Positions 18,332 through 26,562 of a stretch of DNA of 64,000 nt are shown piece by piece. The position numbers and the translations under genes are program-made. Each line of letters begins with the position of its first letter. Positions within the stretch are counted from its first letter, which is position 1. Source of the stretch: CAVWDU01 sp963840725 (GTDB lineage: Bacteria; Pseudomonadota; Gammaproteobacteria; Pseudomonadales; Halieaceae); NCBI GenBank assembly GCA_963840725.1, contig CAWIZY010000018.1, positions 186,001 through 250,000 on the forward strand, given 5' to 3'. The notes beneath the pieces were generated by a model that was not told where the DNA came from, made no database searches, and saw only the letters and a list, made by a program, of their open reading frames with translations.

Positions 18332-19108
18332 TTAGCGCACTCTGCGCCAGCTCTCCGTTTGCGACGGTCCCTGCCGCAGGCCGTGGTAGGGGTGGCGATC
18401 AACCAGTTCCTGATCCTTGAACAGAAATATCAATCCGGCTCCGGCGGCAAAGCCGCCAATATGTGCCCAGAACGCGGTGCCTCCACCCTCTTGCCCCAGT
18501 GAGCCAAATCCGCCCAGCACCTGCATTAACAGCCAGTAGCCGAGCATGAATACCGCGGGTACCGCGATGACTGTGATGAAAAATCCAAGGAAGATCAACA
18601 TGTGCACATGCACTCTGGGGTACAGAACCACATAAGCGCCCATAACGCCCCCGATCGCGCCTGAGGCACCCACCATTGGAATAGCAGAATCGGGGTCGGC
18701 GATGATCTGTCCGGCGGCTGCCGCCAGACCGCATAGCAGATAGAACGCAAGGAAGCGCCAGTGACCCATGGAGTCTTCCACGTTGTTGCCAAAGACCCAC
18801 AGGAACCACATATTGCCGATAATGTGCATCCAGCCGCCATGCATGAACATGGACGTGATAACAGTGTAGAAGCTCCGCGAATTACCCAGTTCGCACCAGG
18901 TCTGGGGCCCGATTTGAAAATTGCTGCCCGGCGGCAGTGTGCCGAGCAGGTCACCCGGGGTGAGGCCCAGCATGCAGACAGATTGAGACAGCGCCGGTTC
19001 GGCTCCCATGCCCTGCAGCACCAGCCAGCAGAAGACATTCACCGCGATCAGCCCATAGGTGACGTAGGGTGTCAGGAAATGCGGATTGTCATCGCGTAGA
19101 GGAAACAT
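18332..19108 (-). CDS. Rhomboid family intramembrane serine protease
   Basis: A 258-residue polytopic membrane protein with about six helices. The catalytic Ser lies in VGASGAIGGVMGAY and the catalytic His in FWAHIGGFAAGAG, the canonical GxSG and helix 6 His pair. HGGWMHIIGNMWFLWVFG is the L1/helix 2 signature. A sizeable loop between helices 1 and 2 carries two Cys (SVCMLG and WCELGNS). It cleaves membrane-embedded substrates, but the target is unknown. A perfect inverted repeat at 19162-19182 lies in its upstream region. Confidence 0.95.
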   Translation of the reverse strand: MFPLRDDNPHFLTPYVTYGLIAVNVFCWLVLQGMGAEPALSQSVCMLGLTPGDLLGTLPPGSNFQIGPQTWCELGNSRSFYTVITSMFMHGGWMHIIGNMWFLWVFGNNVEDSMGHWRFLAFYLLCGLAAAAGQIIADPDSAIPMVGASGAIGGVMGAYVVLYPRVHVHMLIFLGFFITVIAVPAVFMLGYWLLMQVLGGFGSLGQEGGGTAFWAHIGGFAAGAGLIFLFKDQELVDRHPYHGLRQGPSQTESWRRVR

Positions 19109-19161
19109 CAGTGCTACCGGATGGGATTACAGCGAGCATAGAGCCAGCGCCGCACTATGTC

Positions 19162-19182
19162 TAATACCCCAACCGGGTATTA
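19162..19182. repeat. Perfect 8-base inverted repeat upstream of rhomboid gene
   Basis: TAATACCC and GGGTATTA are separated by five bases (CAACC). It lies 54 bases before the rhomboid start and 47 bases after the phosphotransferase stop. No T-run follows on either strand, so an operator is more likely than a terminator. Confidence 0.5.
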
Positions 19183-19228
19183 CCCCGCAGGGCTCCGCTG
19201 AGCGCGATTGCCATTATTCAGAGGTGCC

Positions 19229-20248
19229 CTAGATCAGTGCGACGGCCATTTGAGATAGAGGGGTCACGAGATCACCTCGCGAGTCGGCCTCGGCGCTTGA
19301 GGCGGTGCCGACCTGGGCGCGTTTGACGATGCCCTGGGCGATCGCGGCGAGGCGGAACATGGAGAACACAATATAGAAATTCCAGTTGGCAATGCCGTCA
19401 CGTCCGGTGCGTTCGCAATAGCGTTGGATGTACGCTTCGTCGCTGGGAATGCCCAGTGCCGCACGGTCAACGCCACCCAGGCCCTTCATGCTGCCATCCC
19501 GGGGTAGCATCCACGCCATACACTGGTTGGCCAGATCCGCCAGCGGGTGGCCAAGGGTGGAGAGTTCCCAGTCGAGAACCGCAATAACCCTGGGTTCGGT
19601 GGGATGGAACATCATATTATCCAGCCGGTAGTCACCGTGAACCAGGCTGACGCTGCCGTCATCCTCCGGCATATTTGCCGGCAACCAGGCCAGCAGGGTC
19701 TCCATCGCGTCGATATGCGCTGTTTCCGAGGCACGATACTGCTTGGTCCAGCGGCTCAACTGCCGCTCGAAGTAGTTTCCCGCGCGACCGTAGTCACCCA
19801 GTCCAACCGCATCAATATCGACGTTATGCAGTGCCGCCAGGGTCTGGTTCATGGCGTCGTATATAGCGCTGCGCTCGCTGTTGTCCGCGGCGTCTTCCAG
19901 CACCGGATCCCATAATACGCGACCCTCCATGCATTCCATGATGTAAAACATCGAACCGATGATGCTGTCATCTTCGCAGAGCAGGTAGGCGCGCGGGACC
20001 GGCACGTTGGTGTCTTGAAGTGCGCTGATCACGCGAAACTCGCGATCGACTGCATGGGCGGACTTGAGTAGCTCACCCGGCGGTTTGCGCCGCAGTACGT
20101 AATTTTTGCCAGCGGCGCTCAGTTTGAACGTCGGGTTGGACTGTCCCCCGGGAAATTTCTCTGCCACCAATGGGCCTGAGAAGTCAGTGAGCTGTTCACG
20201 CAAGTAGTCCTGCAGTCGAGCTATATCCAGTTGTTGCGTCGTCATCAC
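19229..20248 (-). CDS. APH-family phosphotransferase, ACAD10/11 N-terminal type
   Basis: A 339-residue kinase-like protein. It shows FPGGQSNPTF (nucleotide loop), the catalytic VHGDYRLDNMMFH with a Brenner-type Asp, and the metal motif VLDWELSTLGHPLADL. This subgroup equals the kinase domain fused to acyl-CoA dehydrogenase in ACAD10/ACAD11, where phosphorylation of 4-hydroxyacyl-CoA prepares it for breakdown. Here it is a separate gene, so the same role is inferred but the substrate is unproven; antibiotic kinase activity is unlikely given the context. It is followed by the rhomboid gene after a 120-base gap and preceded by the 15-base repeat array. Confidence 0.88.
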   Translation of the reverse strand: MMTTQQLDIARLQDYLREQLTDFSGPLVAEKFPGGQSNPTFKLSAAGKNYVLRRKPPGELLKSAHAVDREFRVISALQDTNVPVPRAYLLCEDDSIIGSMFYIMECMEGRVLWDPVLEDAADNSERSAIYDAMNQTLAALHNVDIDAVGLGDYGRAGNYFERQLSRWTKQYRASETAHIDAMETLLAWLPANMPEDDGSVSLVHGDYRLDNMMFHPTEPRVIAVLDWELSTLGHPLADLANQCMAWMLPRDGSMKGLGGVDRAALGIPSDEAYIQRYCERTGRDGIANWNFYIVFSMFRLAAIAQGIVKRAQVGTASSAEADSRGDLVTPLSQMAVALI

Positions 20249-20340
20249 TTCGATTCCGGGGTGCTGAGATGGGCTTCACAGGCCCGGAATGTATCGCAAA
20301 TAGCACAGTCAGGCAAAACCCTGCTGTGGGCACCCGACCG

Positions 20341-20415
20341 CGGGGCTGCCATCAGCGGGGCTGCCATCAGCGGGGCTGCCATCAGCGGGGCTGCCATCAG
20401 CGGGGCTGCCATCAG
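20341..20415. repeat. Tandem repeat, five perfect copies of 15 bases
   Basis: CGGGGCTGCCATCAG is repeated five times without a mismatch. On the complement each unit reads CTGATGGCAGCCCCG, so every copy repeats the TGATGG that forms the stop region of the reductase gene. It lies between that gene and the phosphotransferase. Confidence 0.97.
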
Positions 20416-21185
20416 CTCTCGACGAAGGCCCGTTCGATGACATAATGAGCAGACTCGCCGTGTCGTGACTCTCGAAAACCTCTGCTGTCGAGCATGGCAC
20501 AGATGTCCTTGAGCATGCTGGGGCTGCCACAGATCATAAAACGGTCGCGCGCGGGGTCAATCGGTTCCAGACCTAAATCCCGAGGCAGTTTACCAATCTT
20601 CAACAGGTCCGTAAGCCGACCGTTGTTGCGAAACTTCTCCCGGGTCACGGTGGGGTAGTAGAGCAATTTCTCGCGGATCTGGTCGCCCAGGTATTCATGC
20701 TGTGGCAGGTCCCGGGTAATGGCCTCCTGATAGGCGAGTTCTTCAATGTACCTGCAGCCGTGCGTGAGAATAACGCGATCAAATTGCTCGTAGATATCGG
20801 GATCGCGGATGATGCTCAGGAACGGCGCCAGACCGGTGCCTGTGGCTATCAGGTAAAGGTTTTTACCGGGCAGCAAGTTATCCAGAACCAGGGTTCCTGT
20901 CGCCTTGCTGTTGACCAGTAACTGGTCGCCGACCTGAATGTTCTGCAGCTTTGACGTCAATGGTCCGTCGGGTACCTTGATGCTGAAGAACTCCAGTTCG
21001 TCCTCATAGTTGGCGCTGGCCATGCTGTAGGCGCGCAGCAGGGGTTTACCTTCACGCTCCAGGCCAATCATGGTGAAATGCCCGTTCTTGAATCGGAACC
21101 CGGGGTTGCGCGTGGTCTTGAAGCTGAACAGACTGTCAGTCCAATGTTGGACTGCGGTCACTTCCTCTTTCAACAGGGTCGCCAT
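20412..21185 (-). CDS. fpr: Ferredoxin--NADP+ reductase
   Basis: A 257-residue FAD enzyme of the bacterial subclass I (Azotobacter/Pseudomonas FprA-like). The FAD site is LRAYSMASANYEDELEF, the pyrophosphate region LIATGTGLAPFLSIIRD, the nucleotide-side ILTHGCRYIEELAY, and the NADP-side FMICGSPSMLKDI. The ATG at 21185 is used because GGAGAA lies seven bases upstream. The stop codon coincides with the last copy of the 15-base repeat. It is divergent from a LysR gene, as fpr is from finR in Pseudomonas, which suggests induction under oxidative stress by that regulator. Confidence 0.94.
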   Translation of the reverse strand: MATLLKEEVTAVQHWTDSLFSFKTTRNPGFRFKNGHFTMIGLEREGKPLLRAYSMASANYEDELEFFSIKVPDGPLTSKLQNIQVGDQLLVNSKATGTLVLDNLLPGKNLYLIATGTGLAPFLSIIRDPDIYEQFDRVILTHGCRYIEELAYQEAITRDLPQHEYLGDQIREKLLYYPTVTREKFRNNGRLTDLLKIGKLPRDLGLEPIDPARDRFMICGSPSMLKDICAMLDSRGFRESRHGESAHYVIERAFVES

Positions 21186-21244
21186 TATTGATTCTCCAAT
21201 GTCATCGGGGTGCAATGCAGCAGAGAATACTCAACAGCCGTTAA

Positions 21245-21289
21245 TTGGTAAAACAGATATTATAGATATAATATATAGGTAAAACCGAT
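21245..21289. promoter_or_regulatory. Overlapping divergent promoters and LysR-type operator
   Basis: A TATAAT -10 (21267-21272) with TTGGTA 16 bases upstream serves the LysR gene, and a second TATAAT on the complement (21259-21264) serves fpr. The direct repeats GGTAAAACAGAT (21247-21258) and GGTAAAACCGAT (21278-21289) lie 31 bases apart and flank a TTATA-n2-TATAA inverted repeat, the sort of layout LysR proteins bind. Confidence 0.6.
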
Positions 21290-21301
21290 TAAGGGGCCGC
21301 T

Positions 21302-22207
21302 ATGCGTTACAGCGTGCGACAACTAGAGGTATTTCTGGCTACGGCTCGATACCAGAACGTAACCCGCGCCGCGGCCAGTCTTGCGATGTCTCAAGCGGCG
21401 GCCAGCGGCTCCCTGCGGGATCTCGAACAGCAGTTTGACGTAAAATTATTTGACCGAATCGGTAAGCGTCTGCAACTCAGTGATCTGGGTCTGCAATTGC
21501 GACCCCAGGCCGAGAACCTGCTGGCTCAGGCCACCGCATTCGAAGCAGCGCTCACCAGCAGGGCGGCAACCGGTCGGCTGACGGTCGGGGCGACGCTGAC
21601 TATTGGCAATTATCTGGCGGTGGGCATGATTGCGGCTTTCAGGCAGCGGCAACCTGCGGTGGAGGTCGCGTTAACGGTGGCGAATACAGCCACCATCGCC
21701 GCTCGGGTGGCCGGGTTTGATCTGGGTATGGGCCTGGTAGAGGGTGAAATTTATCACCCTGAACTCGACGTTGAGCACTGGCGCAGCGACGAACTGCAAA
21801 TATTTGCTGCGCCCGATCATCCGCTCGCGGACGGCGGAGCGCTGGATGACGATGCGCTGATTGCCCAGCCCTGGATAGTCAGGGAGTCGGGTTCGGGTAC
21901 CCGCCAGACCTTTGATCGGGCCATGCACGGTTTGCTCGGCGAGCTGCATATTGCCATGGAGTTACAACACACTGAGGCGATCAAACGGGCGGTTGAGGCC
22001 GGGCTGGGAATCGGTTGTTTATCCAAAATAAGCCTGGTGGATGCTTTTTCTCGCGGCTCGCTGGTTCCTTTGGCCGCCCCCGGTCGCCAATTCGGCAGAG
22101 AGTTGTATATTATTAGCCACCGCGAAAAATACCACAGCGAAGCGATGCGCCAGTGGGTGACGCTGTGCAGAGAATACGGGACGGAGCATGATAGAGCCGA
22201 TAGGTGA
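21302..22207 (+). CDS. LysR-family regulator, FinR-like
   Basis: A 301-residue LysR protein. The N-terminal winged helix covers residues 1-65 (VRQLEVFLATARYQNVTRAA, then QAAASGSLRDLEQQFDVKLF). The effector domain follows, with ALDDDALIAQPWIVRESGSG and GLGIGCLSKISLVDAF. It is 116 bases from the divergent ferredoxin reductase gene with overlapping promoters, so it most likely controls fpr and itself. Pseudomonas FinR works this way, activating fpr under superoxide stress; that match is by context. The 3' end overlaps the SprT gene by 20 bases. Confidence 0.88.
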   Translation: MRYSVRQLEVFLATARYQNVTRAAASLAMSQAAASGSLRDLEQQFDVKLFDRIGKRLQLSDLGLQLRPQAENLLAQATAFEAALTSRAATGRLTVGATLTIGNYLAVGMIAAFRQRQPAVEVALTVANTATIAARVAGFDLGMGLVEGEIYHPELDVEHWRSDELQIFAAPDHPLADGGALDDDALIAQPWIVRESGSGTRQTFDRAMHGLLGELHIAMELQHTEAIKRAVEAGLGIGCLSKISLVDAFSRGSLVPLAAPGRQFGRELYIISHREKYHSEAMRQWVTLCREYGTEHDRADR

Positions 22208-22706
22208 GCCACAGCGAGAGCAGGTCTGCGCCGAGACAGTCCGGTATATCAGACTGGCGGAGGAGCTGCTGGATCGTCGATTTGACCTGATACCCGTGGT
22301 GTTTGATTTGGGCGGCCGGACAGCAGGTATGTTCAAGGCCTGTAAGGCCGAGTGTCTCATCCGTTTTAACCCCTGGATTTTCGCCAAGTACTTCCCGGAA
22401 AACCTGCGTGATACGGTGCCCCATGAGGTAGCGCACTATATTGTCCACGAGCTCTACGACCTCCACCGTGTCAAACCCCACGGGCCGGAGTGGAGAGCAC
22501 TGATGGAAGCTTTTGATGCCAACCCTGATGTCACCTTCAGGCTCGACCTGGACGGCATCCCCCAGCGGCGTCAGCGCACTCACGCTTATCACTGCCGGTG
22601 CCGCACTCACGCTGTCTCCAGCACACGGCATAACCGCGCCAGAGCCGGCAGAGGTTCCTACTGCTGCCGCTATTGCCGTGGCGAGCTGATTTACGCTGGC
22701 GCCTGA
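22188..22706 (+). CDS. SprT family zinc metalloprotease-like protein
   Basis: A 172-residue SprT protein. The metal site is the HExxH in TVPHEVAHYIVHELY, and the last 45 residues form a zinc ribbon with paired cysteines (YHCRC and YCCRYC). The start ATG lies inside the LysR gene end with a 20-base overlap, so the two are probably cotranscribed. SprT is related to the Spartan DNA-protein crosslink protease; the role of bacterial SprT is poorly defined. It is convergent with the DUF748 gene and directly abuts it. Confidence 0.9.
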   Translation: MIEPIGEPQREQVCAETVRYIRLAEELLDRRFDLIPVVFDLGGRTAGMFKACKAECLIRFNPWIFAKYFPENLRDTVPHEVAHYIVHELYDLHRVKPHGPEWRALMEAFDANPDVTFRLDLDGIPQRRQRTHAYHCRCRTHAVSSTRHNRARAGRGSYCCRYCRGELIYAGA

Positions 22707-25541
22707 TCAGGCGCCCACGTCCAGTTCTGCGCCGCTGAAACTATTGTCAGCGGGCGCTATAGTCGCCTGCTCAATGACCGCCCGGTCGGCTGCCAACCCG
22801 CCCTCATTGACCAGGATCTGCTTCACTGTTACCGCGCGGTCTGCCGCCAGCTTGAGCAGAACCTCGTCGCTGACGGGCATGCTGGCAACCACCTTGTCGT
22901 ATTGTGCGGTTACCGGTGTCTCTGCGTTGTCGGCAGCGCCCGCGGCGAGCGTCGAGTACCGGCTGGTGATGGCGTTTATCCACGATTCGTCGCGGGCATC
23001 AATCGCCGCGGGGCTAAGCCCTTGCGCAATCAGGGTGGCACGCAATTGATCTCGTTGTAGCTTTTCCCGGTCAGCGTCAGGGCGCAGACGACCGTAGATG
23101 ATCAATTTCAAAGCCGGTCGTTGTTCCAAAGCTTTCGCGACGTCGAGCAGTTTGTTGCGAGCCAACTCATCTGGCTCGGCGGACCCTGCCGGGAAGTTGA
23201 TTCGCTGCAGGTCATCTTCGCTGCCAACCAGGCCTGCCAGCAGGTTAAACGGGGCCATGGCTGCCTTGGTAATGAGGTTGATCACGGCGCCAGCGATAAC
23301 GCTGGCCAGGGAAAACTCAGGATTATCCACATCACCACTGACCGGAATTTTCAGATCGATAATGCCGTTAATATCTGTAAGCAATGCGAGCCCCAGCTTC
23401 AGCGGCACATCCATGGCTTTGGCGCTATCGATCTTTTCGCCCAGCTTGAGCTGATCGATGACGAGCGAGTTGTCACCTTTCAGGCGCGACCCTTCCAGTT
23501 GGTAACGCACATCCACGTTGAGGGTGCCACGGTCGATCGCATACCCTGCGTAGGTGCCGGAGTAGGGCGTCAGTCGGACCAGGTCCAGCCCCTCAAAGCT
23601 CAGGCTCAAATCTACATCGGTCTGCTCCGCGAGGGCATTCGCGGTGCCTTTGAGCTGCACTGGCGCATAACCATCAACAGAACCCCGTACTTCAATCTCG
23701 GCATTCGCATCGGACCGGCTACCAAGATCGCTGACGAACCCTCGCAGATCGCCGATCTGGGTGCGAAAAACCAACGGCATGGATTCATCCATGAAGTCGA
23801 GCTTGCTGTTGTCGATGGTGATCATACGGATGGCATACACCCAGGTGCCCATTGCTTCTTCGTCCAGAGTGCCGGCCTCCACCGCCTGGTCGACCTCCGC
23901 CTCCAAAACGCGCTGGAGATTGATCGAGCCATCCTCGTAGATATGCAGGCGTCCGGAATAGCCGTTCACGGCCAGTTTCTGCAGATTGAGGGTGCGGTTT
24001 TCCAGATCTACCGCCAGCGTCTTCCACTCCACCTTGTCCCAACTGGTCAGCGCGTCTTCTTCGCCTCGGATGACGCCCGCTGCATCCCTGGAGCTGCCAT
24101 TTGTGACCAGGCGCGTGGGCTGGAACTCTGCCAGCTCCACGTCGCCCGCGGTGCTGATCCAGCCCGCGGTGATCTCGGCCTTGAACGCCTCGGGTATATT
24201 GGGGCTGAACCAGGCCATGGGCAGTTCACTCAGCTTGTAGTTCACATTACCGGCACCGGTGTCCAGAGCGATCCCGCCGCTGAGCTCCAGCTTTGCTGTG
24301 TCGTTAACCGCCAGGTTCAGACTGATATCCGTATCTCCCTCAGGCGGGAACTGCAGGTTTGCTACGCGGGCCTCCAGTGGCGATATCTTCAGCACGGGCG
24401 GGTCGGTGTACTCGGATCGCCATTGGGCCTTGCTTTCGCCGAGCTCGAGTGCTCCCAGCTGGAGTCGCCAGGGTGTCGGCTCGGGCTCTTCCTCAGGAAC
24501 TTCTTCGGTTGGCAGGTTGATGGCGAACAGCTCACTGAGACTGACACGGTCGCCTTCGCTCCAGCCTGCGATATCGAGGCCAGTGAAGGCAACAGTCTGG
24601 ATGACAGCAGCTTGCTCCGTACCATCGACCTCGACACCGTTGATGGCCAGCTTGCCAAGATTAACCAGGGTATCGGGCAGCGAGGCAACGTCTTTGGGTT
24701 TGATCGAGAGCCCGGTGACCTCCGTCAGTCCATCGGACAGTGCGTAATGTAAAGCGTCCCCCCAATCCACTTCATAGCTGCCCCGGGCATGAAGCCGCCC
24801 GGAGTGCAATTGAAATTCAAGCCAGGGTTCAGCAAAGCGCCACAGTGGCTGTAAATCCAGATTGGTCAGCTCAAGGCTTCCCTGGCTGCTGGCATCGGGG
24901 ATCGAGAGCTGGCCTTCCCAGGCCAGTTCGCCGCCCGATTCATCCGTTAAGCGGAAGTTGTAAGGCTTGCCATCTTCGACCACAGTTGAAAGACCCAGCG
25001 CACGCAGCGTCAGGTCGTCCCAGTGAGTGTTAAATATTTTTTCCCGTTGTTCGTCACTGACCTCAATGCGCTCCGCATGCAGGGCCAGTTCATCGATAGT
25101 TAACTGGATGGGGCCCCTCGCTGCATCCGAAGGTGGCGGTTCAGGCGGTGTCGTTGCTGCCGCCGAGTCCGGTGGCAGCATATCGGAAAAGTTAAAGTCA
25201 CCGGAGGCAAGACGGCGCACATGCAGGTAGAGCGAATCCAGAGACACCTCGTCAAACACGATACCCGGCTGCCATAAGCTCGTTATTGACAAATCCACGC
25301 GAGCGTGGTCAAAAGCCACGAAAGGGTCACCGTTTTGCTCCGGTAGTGAGGCGTTTTTTACCTCCAGCGTCAGGTTGAAGGGGTTGAAGAGAATGATGTC
25401 TGTCTGCAAGTTTCGGCCCGTGTACTTTTCTACCGCCCAGGGCGTCAGGAAGTTGAGCGCGGGGAGCACCAGCAGCAGGCTGACTGCAAGATAGAACAGA
25501 TAGATGCCTGCCAGCACCCAGAGTGGTGTCTTCCAAGTCAT
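22707..25541 (-). CDS. DUF748 envelope protein, AsmA-like
   Basis: A 944-residue protein anchored by one N-terminal helix (VLAGIYLFYLAVSLLLVL), followed by long repetitive beta-rich AsmA/DUF748 sequence that probably forms a periplasmic bridge-like or taco-shaped domain. Near residues 740-800 the segment YRLEGSRL, LIDQLKLGEKIDS, LLTDINGIIDLKIPVSGD is typical of the DUF748 C-terminal part. The last 130 residues resemble an OmpA-like domain (ALEQRPALKLIIYGRL). The ATG at 25541 has AGGAG nine bases upstream. It is the third gene of a minus-strand unit after the diguanylate cyclase and AraC genes. An envelope lipid or stress role is inferred only. Confidence 0.87.
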   Translation of the reverse strand: MTWKTPLWVLAGIYLFYLAVSLLLVLPALNFLTPWAVEKYTGRNLQTDIILFNPFNLTLEVKNASLPEQNGDPFVAFDHARVDLSITSLWQPGIVFDEVSLDSLYLHVRRLASGDFNFSDMLPPDSAAATTPPEPPPSDAARGPIQLTIDELALHAERIEVSDEQREKIFNTHWDDLTLRALGLSTVVEDGKPYNFRLTDESGGELAWEGQLSIPDASSQGSLELTNLDLQPLWRFAEPWLEFQLHSGRLHARGSYEVDWGDALHYALSDGLTEVTGLSIKPKDVASLPDTLVNLGKLAINGVEVDGTEQAAVIQTVAFTGLDIAGWSEGDRVSLSELFAINLPTEEVPEEEPEPTPWRLQLGALELGESKAQWRSEYTDPPVLKISPLEARVANLQFPPEGDTDISLNLAVNDTAKLELSGGIALDTGAGNVNYKLSELPMAWFSPNIPEAFKAEITAGWISTAGDVELAEFQPTRLVTNGSSRDAAGVIRGEEDALTSWDKVEWKTLAVDLENRTLNLQKLAVNGYSGRLHIYEDGSINLQRVLEAEVDQAVEAGTLDEEAMGTWVYAIRMITIDNSKLDFMDESMPLVFRTQIGDLRGFVSDLGSRSDANAEIEVRGSVDGYAPVQLKGTANALAEQTDVDLSLSFEGLDLVRLTPYSGTYAGYAIDRGTLNVDVRYQLEGSRLKGDNSLVIDQLKLGEKIDSAKAMDVPLKLGLALLTDINGIIDLKIPVSGDVDNPEFSLASVIAGAVINLITKAAMAPFNLLAGLVGSEDDLQRINFPAGSAEPDELARNKLLDVAKALEQRPALKLIIYGRLRPDADREKLQRDQLRATLIAQGLSPAAIDARDESWINAITSRYSTLAAGAADNAETPVTAQYDKVVASMPVSDEVLLKLAADRAVTVKQILVNEGGLAADRAVIEQATIAPADNSFSGAELDVGA

Positions 25542-25558
25542 AGAGTGTTTCTCCTGCC

Positions 25559-26560
25559 TCACAATCCTTTGCGGTAAGTATAGGGGGTAATTCCGGTCCA
25601 GCCTTTAAAAGCGCGGATAAACGCGCTCGATTCGGAGAATCCTGCCCGGTGGGCGATCTCTTCTATGCTGAGCCCCTGCTTGCCCAGGAAGTGCAGGGCA
25701 GTGTCCCGGCGAACCTGATTTTTGATGTCTTTGAATGTAGCCCCTTCAGCCGACAGTCGACGTCGCAGGGTCTGTGGGTGCATATCCATGGACCTGGCGA
25801 CGGCAGTCAACTCCGGCATTTGTGCCAGATTGCGGCGCACAATGTCGCGGACCTGTGCTGTCCAGCTGTTGCGTGCGTAGTCCTGCGTCAGCATGATGAG
25901 AGTGGGGTGGCGGAGGAAGTGACGCAGAGATTGTTCGTTCTGGGTGATACGTTTTTCAAGCAGCGCTGAGGAGAGGTTAAGGCCGCTTTCGTACTGCTCG
26001 AATGAAACCGGGTTGGCCAGGAACATTTGCCTGTAGTCGCTGGCATCCGCCTGCTGTGGGTAGGCGAGGACGACGGATTGTATGGGCAGGTGTTCCTGCA
26101 CCAGCCAACTGGCGAAACGGTGCATATTGAATAGCAGCAGCTCGCACAGGTAGGGCTCTCTCGGCCTGTCGGTGTCGGTTGGCGGCAGCCGAATTGACGT
26201 GGTCGTCGAACCGATCTCCATAGCCAGGTGGGCGTCAGCTTCAAAGAGCTGGTAGAACCGGCAGTAGCGGCTCAAGGCCTGCCCCAGCGTTTCGCTACCG
26301 ATCACTGCATGGCACATCATCGACCAGCAACCCGGCGGTAGCCGTCTCGAGGCATATCCCAGCGCTTCGTCACCCATGGCGAGCATGGTGCTCACCTGCA
26401 GGTCGGCAAACCGTTCTGCGGATATGCGCGCCTGGCTCTCCAGCATCAGTCGGGGCGATATCCGGTTTTTCCGCAGTAGAGCCGACGGATCCAGACCCTC
26501 GCGGACGGCGTGGTGGAGGACAGCCCGAGCGTAATGGACCGAGATGGACAGGTCGCGCAT
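25559..26560 (-). CDS. AraC-family regulator with arabinose_bd-type sensor domain
   Basis: A 333-residue regulator. The N-terminal 200 residues are the PF12625-type domain found in OruR/ArgR-like AraC proteins (PPGCWSMMCHAVIGSETLGQ, then AWLVQEHLPIQSVVLAYP-like region near 150). The last 100 residues hold the two HTH motifs, with VARSMDMHPQTLRRRLSAEG and IEEIAHRAGFSESSAFIRAF. The ATG is two bases after the diguanylate cyclase stop, so the genes are cotranscribed, and DUF748 follows. It may control this unit, but no operator could be read. Confidence 0.9.
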   Translation of the reverse strand: MRDLSISVHYARAVLHHAVREGLDPSALLRKNRISPRLMLESQARISAERFADLQVSTMLAMGDEALGYASRRLPPGCWSMMCHAVIGSETLGQALSRYCRFYQLFEADAHLAMEIGSTTTSIRLPPTDTDRPREPYLCELLLFNMHRFASWLVQEHLPIQSVVLAYPQQADASDYRQMFLANPVSFEQYESGLNLSSALLEKRITQNEQSLRHFLRHPTLIMLTQDYARNSWTAQVRDIVRRNLAQMPELTAVARSMDMHPQTLRRRLSAEGATFKDIKNQVRRDTALHFLGKQGLSIEEIAHRAGFSESSAFIRAFKGWTGITPYTYRKGL

Positions 26561-26562
26561 GA

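Noticed and set aside
20309..20530. Open frame with ADGSP repeats
   Set aside because: It is the translation of the 15-base DNA repeat in a frame overlapping fpr, with no ribosome site or domain.
23121..24752. 543-codon open frame on the plus strand
   Set aside because: It lies opposite the well supported DUF748 gene and shows no domain; high GC leaves such frames open.
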